DNA of 64,000 nucleotides, taken from positions 1,195,501-1,259,500 of the forward strand of contig OY741266.1 in NCBI GenBank assembly GCA_963514095.1. The letters are read 5' to 3'. The notes beneath the pieces are model-generated. The model made no database searches. It saw only the letters and a list, made by a program, of their open reading frames with translations, and was not told where the DNA came from. Positions 43,147 to 55,100 of this stretch are shown here, piece after piece. Each line of letters starts with the position of its first letter. Position 1 is the stretch's first letter. Source of the stretch: Eutrigla gurnardus (taxonomy: Eukaryota > Chordata > Actinopteri > Perciformes > Triglidae). The position numbers and the translations under genes were made by a program.

Positions 43147-46100
43147 TCCAACGTCTCTCTCTCTCCAAGCTTTCCTCCTGCTCCGTTTGTTGCTCAGTCC
43201 ACGCTGCTCGCTAACTTGCTAGCTCTTTCCTCCGGCTTGCTTGCTTTTTCTTTTTATCTCCCAATCTGCCGGTCGCTCCTCGTCCTCTCAACTGTAGTTA
43301 CAACGCGGTGACGTCATGTGGCGAGTTCGCCGCGCTGTTGCGGGCGCTGCCGACGGCGCTGCAAGTACCGGTCCCGTCCAAATGCAATATAGTACCGTTT
43401 TAAATGCCTCAGTACTAGGGCTGGGTATCGAAGGTCGGTACTTTTTGGGCACCGACCGAATCACTTCGGTACTACCGAGCACCAAAAGATGTCAAAACAT
43501 TCGGTGCCAACTTTTGGTACTTTTTTATTTTTATTATTTTTTAATAGTTAATCTCACTTCGTCTCTCATCCAATCACCATATCTGTTCTAAAATCTAACA
43601 TGGCCGCTGATTGAATCGCTAGGTAGCGACTGGCTGAGAGTGGAAAAACAAATGCGTCACTTCAGCTAATGTACACATCGGGACCGCATCTGAGGTAAAC
43701 TTAACGAAGTGAAAAAATGTCACATCAACGGTCCAAGGTCTGGCTACATTTCACAAAAACGGAAGACGGCGTAAAGTGCAATGTTTGCGATAAAAAAGTA
43801 GCTGCCAAGACGGGCAACACTTCCAATTTAATGAAGCATTTAATCGTGCACGGCATTAATCTGAGACAACAGAGCTGCACCGTGTTCGATTGCATGAAAA
43901 AAAAAAAACGGTGACAAGTGGTGGGGTACAGTCCGCTTCCACAACGCCCGTATCCACCCAGCCTATGCCACCCACATCCCCGACCCTGACAGTGTCGTCG
44001 GTGACTAATGAAGATGATGCCGGAGAAGGAACTTCTTCAGGTAACGTTAACGTTAATAATTAATTAGCTATCTATAGCTAGCTTGCTAACGTTAGTTCGC
44101 TCCTGATGGCTAGCTAACATCTTAGCATGCATATCATCATTAACGTTAAGCACAAGAGTGAACCACGCCATCGATGACTTTAACGTTAGCGTGCTAGTTC
44201 GCTCAAGTTAGCAAGATTTAACGTTAACAGCATAATATATTTTACCGTTAAGCATAGTAAAACCACTAGCTAACTTCTAAGTAATACAAATAACGTTTAA
44301 TGATCATTTACAGTAGACTTACTATATTTATGTGCAACTGTTATTTTCATGTGAAAGCTGCATCCAGGTGTAGTGGTCCGGCAGGAGGAGAGGGAGGATG
44401 AAGATAGATCCTCCGATGAGGGTGCAACGGCAGCATGTGTAAGATCCACATAATAATAATAATAATAACCTTGTTTTACCATGGAACAGTTATAGTTGAT
44501 GTCATTCAAATATTTTCTTTCGTCCTTCACTCTTTCTTTTTTCCGAGTCCACAGAAGAGGCCCAAGCTATCTGCTGTGGAGGAGCTCTTTGCTGAAGAGG
44601 ACCGAGCACTTGAACTAACGCCCACAGAGGACATCGGCTCCAATGAGAAGGTTCAGAAGGAGGTTGACCTTTACAGGAGCCTACCAGCTACCCTGACCTC
44701 CGTGGACCCAGTAACTTGGTGGTGGGAGAAGAGGGATAGCCTGCCAGCGCTGTCTGAACTGTCACGCAAGTACCTGTGTGTCCAGGCATCCTCTACACCC
44801 TCAGAACTCATATTTTCCACAGCAGGAGACACCATCAGCCAGGAGCGTGCGTGTCTCTTGCCTGAGAAGGCAGACATGCTAATTTTCTTAAAAAAGAATT
44901 GCAAAAGCTTCTTCCTGTTTTTACTTTACCATTTTAGTTTTACAATATCCATTTTATAGTAATTTTATTTTCTATTTAACATTGCATTTTGCACATTGGT
45001 GTTATTTAATTTAAAAGTACTTTGTATTGCCTTTTTTTTTTAAACTGCATAAATGCACATACTTTGTTTATTGAGAAGTACTTTTGTACTTTTGCATGTT
45101 TTGCACTTTTTAAATAGTTCTAATTAAATATTTAATAGTTCATATAGTAGTTTAATAGTTGTTCAAGTGAAAAAGAAACAATAAACATTTCACACTTAAA
45201 TGAATAACATTTGGACTCTTTCTATTTGGAAAAACTAATGTAAAAACACTTGCATAATAGTAAAAACATTTGCAGGCTATTGCATTACGAAATGTGCTTT
45301 TATTTACATAGGTAATCGAAAAAATCGTTTTGGTACCGGTATCGAAACTCCGGTACCGGTATCGAAAAAATGTAAACGGTACCCCGGTACTCAGTACCCC
45401 GGTACCAAATTAGTACCAGTATACCGTGCAACCCTATGTTGGACCATTTCTGTCGCTCCTGTAGTTGTGGAAGATATTCTCTGATCCACCTTTTCCAAAA
45501 CAAGTCAGACATATATTGGACTTGCCTCCACCTGCGGCGAGCATATTTGTCGTCTTTCCTGAACTGTCCTGGTGGCATGGATGGTGAAGTCTTAAGAAGC
45601 TGCAGGTGGTTTGGGGTAAGTGCTTCAAGGTCATTTGGATCTGTAGAAGCCTTAGTGATTGGACGGATGTTGAGTATCGCCTCAGCTTCACATAAGACCG
45701 TATGGAAACCTTCCTCATCGAGATTTTGCACATTGAAGGTTGAATTGAGAACCTTTCTTACTGATCTGATTAATCTTTCCCATACACCTCCATGGTGTGA
45801 GCCAGCAGGGGGATGGAAGATCCACTTGATTCCTTTCTGGAGCAGTGTGTTATGGAGCTGACTTTGATTCCAGTTAGCAATTGCCTCCTTCAATTCATGC
45901 TGGGCTCCCACAAAGTTGGTGCCATTGTCGGAGCGCATTTCTTTCACTTGACCACGTCTGGCCGTAAAACGCAGAAGGGCATGGATGAAAGGGTCTGTGT
46001 CGAGTGATGATTCCACTTCCAGATGAACAGCTCTTACAGCTAAATGTGAAAATAACACCATAGCGCTTCACAACACTCCTTCCACGCTTCACTCCAAAAG

Positions 46101-49100
46101 GTCCAAAGTAGTCAACTCCCACATATGTGAAGGGAGGTTCGTCAGGTGAGACTCTGTCCAGGGGTAAGTCCGCCATCTGCTGTTGTCCAGGAGTAGCATT
46201 TATACGACGACAAACAACACATCCTGCCACAATCTTTCTGATCGACACAGTTGCGCCAAGGATCCAATATTTTTGGCGTAGTCTGGATTACATGTGGTTG
46301 CGACCACCATGCCCCACCTCTTCATGCATATGTTGAAAGATCAGCTCAGAGATGTGAAAGGCTTTGGCCAGTATGACAGGATGTTTCATTTCTTCTGGCA
46401 TTGCTGCTCTGCTTAGTCGCCCACCAACTCTCATTATATATCTATAATGGGGTTGAGTTTATGAATACGACTTGTCCGGTTAACGTTAATTCCTTTCCTC
46501 AGACTTGAAGTTTCATCTGGGAACCTCTTCTTCTGGCAAAAGCAGAATATCTCCAACTCAGCATTAGCCATTTCTTTAACTGTGAGACGACCGTTTTCCT
46601 GAGTCTAAAGCATTCCTGTCCCTTTTTGGGGCAGATCTCTCTCATGGCTGTCGTATTGAAGAAGCTGGGCTTTCCTCTTTTGGCTACGATACAGGAGCAG
46701 TCTTTTCAGTCTGAGCATCCAAGCCACTGCCTTTTTCAAATGAACCCAGGACGAGTAGTGATGGATTGAGTGAGTTATTAGAACCACTTCTTCGGAAGTT
46801 ATCTGAGCAGTGTTTACAGTTACACTCCTAACTTTAGTGTCCTTTTGATGAGATTTCTTCCAATCCATCAGGGTTTTGAGGCCACTCTTCCTGAGGGTGA
46901 AGAAGGAACTGAGGTCCTGAAACCCATATTGCTTTCTTTAGGAAAGCTTTGAGTGTCGAACCTCAGGAAGCCACATCTGCTGGATTGTTAACTGTGTTTA
47001 CGTATCGCCACTGTTGTGCATGTGAGACTTTGGCAATTTCAGAGACTCTGTTGGCAACGAAAGTCTTGAACCTTGTAGTCTTGTTGTTGATGTATTTGAG
47101 CACAGAAGTGCTGTCCGACCAAAATATGGAATCCGTTAGTCCCATGTGCAGCTCTTTCTTCCACATTGTGTCCATTCTGCTCGCCATGGTAGCAGCAGTC
47201 AACTCCATGTGAGGGATAGTGGCTGGTTTTAATGGAGCCACTCTTGCCTTTCCCATCACAAATCCACAATGTGTCTGGCCTTGGTTGTCATGCAGCAACA
47301 GGTAACTAACGGTTCCATAACCATCCTCGTATGCATCAGCAAAATGATGTAGCTGAGCAGATTTCACAGTGCCAAAGTTTGTGGGTTTGAAGCATCTGTT
47401 TACTTTGAAGTCTTCCAGCATATGTAGCTCCTGAATCCAGTTCATCCATTTCTGTACAATGCAGTCTGGTACAGTATCATCCCAACCCATCCTTTTACAA
47501 CACAAATCTTGCAGGATCTTCTTGGCACTCAGGACTACAGGTGCCAATATTCCTAGGGGATCATACACTGAACTCACTGCTGAAAGAATCCCTCGTCTTG
47601 TGAGGGGTCGGTCTTTCAATGTGATTCTGAATTTCAAGGTGTCTGATTGAACACACCACTGTACACCTAGCACCCTCTTCACAGGAAGATCGTCGTGGTC
47701 CAAATTAAGATTTTTCTTGATGGCTCTCTCTGTGTCTGGAATGGTAGTGTAAAAGAAAATGCATTACCTTACAATTCTTATTTTAATCTCATACTAATAT
47801 TCCTTTCTCTTGTACTCATCAAATGTCCTGCTGCCCTTATTTGATTGTGGTTGACTTGTTGTGGTTGACTTGATGAAAAGATCCTTTAATCTTTCCCCCT
47901 TCCTGAACTGTCTCCGAAAAACATTTTTGTCTCGCATACATTTATCATGACCGGATGAGTGGCCCCTGTTGTGACATTGTCTAGCTGTCCCGAGAACAGT
48001 CACACCTTGTAGACATCCACAGATGTCTCTTCCTCTGTAGAGAGACATATGTTGATTCAATGCAAATCCACTCATGACGCCTTCCCCTTTGTTCTCCAGA
48101 TAGTTCTGTATCTCTCTCGGCCAGGCCATTCGACAGAATGGATCTTCATGGATACACTGTGAATTTCTTTTCTCCACTGAGCAGTGATTAATCCTCATCT
48201 GAACCAGCCACAGAATTGGACCTGAAGAGTTTTTCTTCCACAATATGGCGTTGTCGGCAACTCGCTAACCCTGGGCTAGAGGACGTCTGGACTGGAAGGA
48301 GTGATTTTGAATATTAGCAATCGGCGCCAAATTCAAAGGGTAAAGGAAGCCTCTTGTAAAATTCCTAACTTTTGCTGATATTCACAATGCCTTGTCTCAG
48401 GTCCGGATCTTCCATAGACCCAGGTAACGCGTTTTAAATTTCAAATAGCATTGATTGACTGCAGGCGGTTCTGGTGAGTTTTAAGCAAAAAAGCCTTTTG
48501 TAGTATAATGACGGATTACATGGTGCGATTCTCTATGAAGTGACCTTATGGGTTTGAGTTATTCTCTGCGTAACGGTTTATTATATGAGGTGGATAATAT
48601 TGTATTGGAGTAACCAGTCTACCATACAGATTATCGTGATTCCTATTGTAGTATGACGATATGCTTGGTGAAACTCTCTGTGATTTTATGGATGGAATGT
48701 TGTGTATTTGTATTTTGCTGTGATTTAAGGCCCGCTGCGGCCATAAATATGTTGTTTTCTTACTGTGAGAAATTGCTGGAATTGAGTAGTTGTTCGGGAG
48801 GTTACAATTAAACACAACATACCAGCTCTAATTCCTTATCCGTTAGTTAATAACCTTTTGTTCACCGTGATTCACGACTGCTGGTTTGCGATGAACCACG
48901 TGGCTAAGAGTACTTTCTTTTCATGTAAATTTCAAATTTTTCTTCACTATTCCTTTGTTATTTAGTAGTATCGCTTCTTTAACTAGTTGGGTTGTTTGTC
49001 TGTTTTAATTAATTCTCTCCAACCTACTTTAGTCTTTTTGTAAATACGTTATATTCTATTTTTTATTATTATTTCTGGTTACTCAAGACTGTTAGTAACT

Positions 49101-52100
49101 TGCCCTTTGTCCCTTCTCTAACTAGTTGGTTTGTCTGTCTGTTTTAATTAGTTTCCTCCACCCTGCCCTTTGTTATTTACTCTTTTGTTCTTTACTGTAG
49201 TTAAATTGTTGGTTCTTTTAGTATTCTGGCTTCTCTTTAGCCTGTTGGTTTGTTTTTTTGTTGTTGTTTTTTTTAATTCACTTCACCCTACCCACCTTTT
49301 ATTATTTTAGTATTTTTTTGCAAATATTTTATTTTTTCAATTTTATGATTTCTTGTTTCTCATAATTAATACCGTACCTTATCCTTCTAGTATTATCATA
49401 TCTGTTGAGCCGGTTGTTTCTGTATTAATTAATTTGCCCCATTTTATTTTTTTGTAAAAATATTGTTCTCAATTTTTAGTATTATTATTTTTATTTTCTC
49501 GTTAATCATTTTATAATATTTTATTTTTTGTTTCAATTTTATTTTTATTTTTATTTCATTGTACATTTTTTTATTTTCACCTGGTTTTTGCCTGGAATGC
49601 TCTACAAATCTGGCACCCTATTGAACGGAGTTAAACTGAGAGAGTGTGCCATTCACAGACACCAGGATGAATGCGTTCACAGTAACGTTCATCAGGCAGA
49701 AATACAGTACGTTCAGTTCACGTTCGCCCCAAAATATGAACGGTTTCATGAACTATTGTTCAATGAACGCGTTCAGGCACAACACTGTTTAGTAGTATCG
49801 TTTCTCTAACTAGTTGGTTGTCTGTTTTAATGCATTTTCCGCAACCTACCTGTTGCTATTTTAGTTTTTTTTTGTAAATACATTATTTTTCTACATACTG
49901 TTAGTACTTTGTCATTTTAAGTTTATCTTTAACTAGTTTGTTGTTTTGTCTATATACATTTTTTTTTTACCTTTTGCTAATATTAGTTTTATTATTTTTT
50001 AAATTTCTCGTTAATAATTATGTTGGTTTTTAATTTTTATTTCATCTTATTTTTTAATAGTGTTTCATTATTATTTTCGCTTGTAATTTTTTATTTTATT
50101 TTTTCTCTCTTAAACAAAAGTGTAAATTAACTGAATTATATGACTTGCCATCAATCCTAAAGACTTTGTATGAGTTGAGGTTGTAAACACAGTAGGCGTC
50201 TCTGGCATCACTAAACAAAACCAAATAAGTACTCCAATGACAGTGGAATTAGGCCCCCTATCTGGAGAACATGCCTTTCTAATGGCTACTGGTACCCCTC
50301 TGAACTTACTGGGTCGTGATTTATGTCAATTTGGCTGCACCATTAATGCACCCCTTATGGGGTATATCTTGATGTACCTGATGCTAATGTTAATACTGTG
50401 TTTTCTAGGCTACAACAGGTTTCCCGATCAGTGACCTATGCTTGGCAGTTGCCCTCTCCTGAACTTTCTTTAAAACTTCAAACAATCTATGACCATATAA
50501 CCAAACAACCCATTTCTCCTTTCCTTTCTTGGCTGATTTCTGAAATATCTGACTCTTTGCTCTGGTTTCCCTTACTTCATTGTCTAGCTCATCACAATGC
50601 CAAATTCAGCGTATACTCAAAAAGCAAGATGTTGAAGTTATTCCAATGTTGTAATGACAAAACATTTTGTGATACTGTAGCCAGTTACCCACTGTACAAG
50701 GTTGGCTCCTTGGGGTATATCCTGTGTGTCTCTTTTGACCCACAACCTGTTATCTTTTCAGCCCTTAGCCCCCCCAGCCTATTTCTATATCCACAACCTC
50801 CTCCCATCTTCTCTCCCAGATCCCTCCTGCTTTGTGGTCCTCCCACCCTAATGATGTAGGACTGATTCTTTCTGCTTCTAGTGTTAAAACAATTAATGTC
50901 AACCCAGATAAACCACTCCGAAAGAAACGCCAGTATCCCCTTAAACCCGACGCAGAACTTGGAATTGCACCTGTGATAGAGTCCCTGTTAGAACAAGGCA
51001 TAATAATACCTACCTCCAGCCCCTGTAACACTCCCATTTTGCCCATACCAAAACCAAATAAGACAAGTTATAAGACCTCAGTGCAGTTAATGGCTGTTTT
51101 AACCCTATTTTTCCTGTAGTTCCAGATCCAACCACTATCCTCTCCTCTTTTTTCTATCCCTGTTCATCCCGGGTCCCAGTATATTTTTTATTTCAGTCAC
51201 GCTGTAGAAACTACCTCCTCCATGGTACTGGAATCTCCACTAAACACTATTTGCCCCCCACTCTGTCTCCCATGTCTTCCGCTCTGAAACTCAACATTTT
51301 TCCTCCTCTAGACAGACTTGTTATGAGTTCATCCTTCTTTCCAAACCTAACCTTACTATTGAACGCTGATGACCCCTTCTCTCTGTTTCCTTCCTTCCTT
51401 CCCTAATTGATTACAAGCCATATAGTTGTGAAAGTTGATCTTAGTTGATCATTATGCTCACCCCGTCCCGATCCACTAGACAAACCACTTGCAAAACCTG
51501 AGTTAATTTTGTTTGTAGATGGTAGCTCATACCGCTCTCCCACTTTGAATTTTTCTAAATTTCAAATTTTGTTTTCCGTTTTAATTTTTCTAAATCCCGT
51601 GTTCGGTGTTTTTCCCATTTGAATTTTTCTAAATTCTGATTTCCATTTAAATTTTTCTAATTTTCATTTTTCCATTTTAAATTTTTCTAAATTCTGTTTT
51701 CCGTTTAAATTTTTCTAAATCCCGCGTTCTGTGTTTTCAATCCGTGTACCCTTCGTTCTTTGGTTTTTCCGTTTCAAAAACAAATTAAAATAACAACTTT
51801 GTTTTTCTGTTATTTTTTTTTAAACCCAGAACGGAAAAACAGAATAACACAAAATCACACATTTTGTAGCTGTTATTCTGTTTTAAAACAAAAACAGAAT
51901 AACGTGAAAATTAAGTTTTTTGATTTTTACTGTTTTGTTATTGTGCTATTTGGAAAATTCGGGGAATGCTGGGAGACTTCTAATCCTTACTTTAAGTAGC
52001 AAGAACATAGAGACAGACATCTCTCTTTAAAATCACCAACTTGTGGGTAATTTATTTCCACAAACACAATCATACAGCAGCAACAAGCCTACAGTATAAA

Positions 52101-55100
52101 TGTAAATATCTAAACTAGACCTGGTTAAGACTTGTGTGCAGTTTATTTTGAAGGAAAAGTGAAATGGTGCTTTAAGAGAAAGTTATTTTCCATGCAGCAC
52201 CCACTAAAACTATGATAGAAAACCATCAATTGATTTACATTTTTTTTATTTCTTTCCCCCTTGTAATTCCCCATGAATTTGTCGTGAAAGAGGATATGTT
52301 TTGTTTTTTGATCAGTTTATTATTTTAGTCTATGCATTAGTCCATTATTAGATTCCTTCTGATGCTGACTATCAGTGGCGCCGCCAGCCGGAATCCTGTA
52401 CGCACTGTGCGTACTTCTTTTGAAGGTGGGCTAGATATTTAAATTTCAGCGGGTGACACCAAACAACGTCTGACCAAGCAAGTCAGAGCTTTTCTTTCGC
52501 TCACACAGTGACCTGGAGAGACGCAGCCGCATTTGAGAGGACGATCGCGCGCGCGTGTGCGCGCAATAGCGCATAGCGTGTGTTGGTCCCTCTCCACTTC
52601 ACAATACAGCTCGGCTCTAGTCTCGTCACCTCTCTGCTGCTGATCACTGTGGGCCGAGCCGATGCATGTCTCTCTCCCCGGGCCGGGAGAGTTATCATAC
52701 CGTACTGTGCGTGTGTGTCCAAGCGTGTGTGTGCGTGCGTGAAGTGCTCACAAGCGTGCGCTTGTGTTTAGGGCGGGGATGGAGGGCACAAAAAAAATAT
52801 TTGCACCGGGGCCTATCACCATGATATACGCTACTGATTTCACTGATACTGAAAACATTCGATTTTGTCTTAAAAAGGTATTTTTCCATTTGTTGTTGTA
52901 TTTTGCCGTTTTTGTGCGTACATTGAAATTGAATCCTGGCGGCGCCACTGCTGACTATCACATAAAAAGGTGTTTTAGAGGCTCAGACAGACCTTGTGTT
53001 CATTGGCAGCTCATTATGAGAGAGATCACGTCCACCTTCGGTGTGTGACGCACATTTCCTAATATGGACTTCACTCCTATAGAAGGTGACCCCTAATTTT
53101 CACTGGATCCGCTGCATGTGTGTGTACTAGGTTACTACAGGTCTTGGAATTGGGTTAAAATTCCGCGTAGTCAAGCCAGCCGCTCCAACATTTTAAGTGT
53201 GCCGTTATTAAAGACTTTATGGCAAACACACGGAGACAACTGGGAAAGTCGGGGCTAATTTACAAGAGCCTGTGGGAACTTCCGTTTTTTTACCGACTTT
53301 CCCAGTTGTCTCCGTGTATTTGCCATAAAGTCTTTAATAAGGGCGCACTTAAAATGTTGGCGCTGCTCCGTCTCTTCTTCTTTCTCTCCTGAGACGGGGG
53401 CGGACCGGATGAGCTAATGTTCCGGAGCAGAATGTCAATGCAGGTTTCAATGACCTTCCTTTGACCCATGGTTCTCAACAGAATATTTGATCTTCTTCCC
53501 TGAAGATTAAGCTTGTTCATAAGCCCCATTGTGCAGAATGATGCAGTGCTACCTGGGTCGAGAAATGCATAAGTATGCACTATTGTGTTCCCTTTCTTGG
53601 CCTTAACTTGTACAGGCACTTTTGAGAGTTTGCAGTTGTCTTCACCGGACCCAGTAAGACCACTTGTCTGAACAGAGGCAACAGCGTTGTCTTTGGCTCC
53701 TTCCTTTTCTGCTTGCTCTTTGTCAATTTCCTTCTTTCTTTGATAGATGTGCAGCATTTTGAGATGCTTTAAACTACATATGTTGCAGCTGAGTCGCTTC
53801 CTGCAGTCTTTGCTGATGTGTCCTTTACACAGACAGCCAAAACATACTCCATTTTCTTTTAAGAAAGTGATTTTCTCGTTATGTGTCCTCTTTTCCAATT
53901 GTGGACACATCTCCAAAGCATGTCCATCTCCACAGAACAAACAGTTCTTTACGACGGGCAAACTCTCCATTTCCTTAGTTCCTTTATCATGTTTCCTATT
54001 GGCAACTGCAGTGGTGGCAAAGATAGTTCCTTTTATTGGTTGAGGCTGTGACTTAGGCCTCCTCACATCTTTGCTCGCTGTTGGAGTGTCTCTGATGTCT
54101 CCAAATATGGGATCAGTTGCAATCCTTATTTGTCTTTTGAGGAAATTCACCATGTCTTTAAATGCAGCTCTTTGGTTGTATTTTTCCTGGAAATCACAGG
54201 CCACATTTCTCCATTTATCTCTCAGCCGGTAGGGTAATTTCTTCATGATGGCTATCATATTAGTAGTCATCTATATAGTCATACATCTTGACTCCATCCA
54301 TGGCATTACAACATCCTCTTAGAAATAGGGTGTATGCCTGTAGAGCCTTTGTGTCATCTGGTTTTATTGATGACCATAAAAGAGCCATATCCATGGAAGC
54401 TGTCGCGATTTTATACTCGTTGCCGAAATGCTCCAGAAGTAAAGACTTAGCCTTCCTGAATCCTTTGTCTGAGGACATATGTAAGCAACTCCTCACAATT
54501 TCCCTTGGCTGTCCTCTTGTGTATTGTTCCAGGTAATAGAAACAATCTCTGGGATTATTGTTCTTGATTTCAATACTATGGTTAACTAAAGGATTTAATG
54601 AATGTTTGGTACTGAAGTGGGTCACTTGAATATCCTTTTTGGGCATGGAAGAGAGACACTGTTGCTGCATTAACAATGCTGTGATTTCATTTTGCTTCTC
54701 CATGACTGAGAATATATTGCTCTGTTGATTGTGGCTTGAAACAGGCAATGTATCTGGAGATACTGCATGTGCATGTTCACCTAAGTTTCCAATGCTTGAC
54801 TGGAGTGTCAAGGGAGCTGTAATGAGAGATTGAACTTGAGTTACAGCTCTGTCTGCTGTTGTTATTGCTGATGTTTGCGGATTGAGAACTCTGTGGTATG
54901 GTGGGATTTGTCCAGGTGGATGTATTGCTTGTAACCGTGGTACATAAGGATCTGCTTTAATAGTAAGTGTTCTCTTTTCATGTTGTCCATGCTCAAAATA
55001 TGACTTCATTCCATCCGATGCTTTAGATAAGTAACTTTGAATGCTGGATCCCTTTGATGCTCCAAGTACCATCATTTTGGCCATAGTAGCAGCAATGTTT

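Larger units (their letters stand above)
42420..45436 (-). mobile_element. second BED-finger hAT copy, truncated at one end, hosting two insertions
   Basis: The right end (minus-strand start) at 45436 is TAGGGTTGCACGGTATACTG, as in the copy at 22079. Its sequence runs 45436-45398, is broken by the hAT at 43416-45389, resumes at 43415, passes a (CT)n tract and BED finger, is broken again by the MITE at 42606-42817, and fades at 42420 without the other terminus. Confidence 0.75.

Noticed and set aside
43003..43222. Ser/Leu-Pro-rich ORFs
   Set aside because: Translation of the CT microsatellite in three frames.
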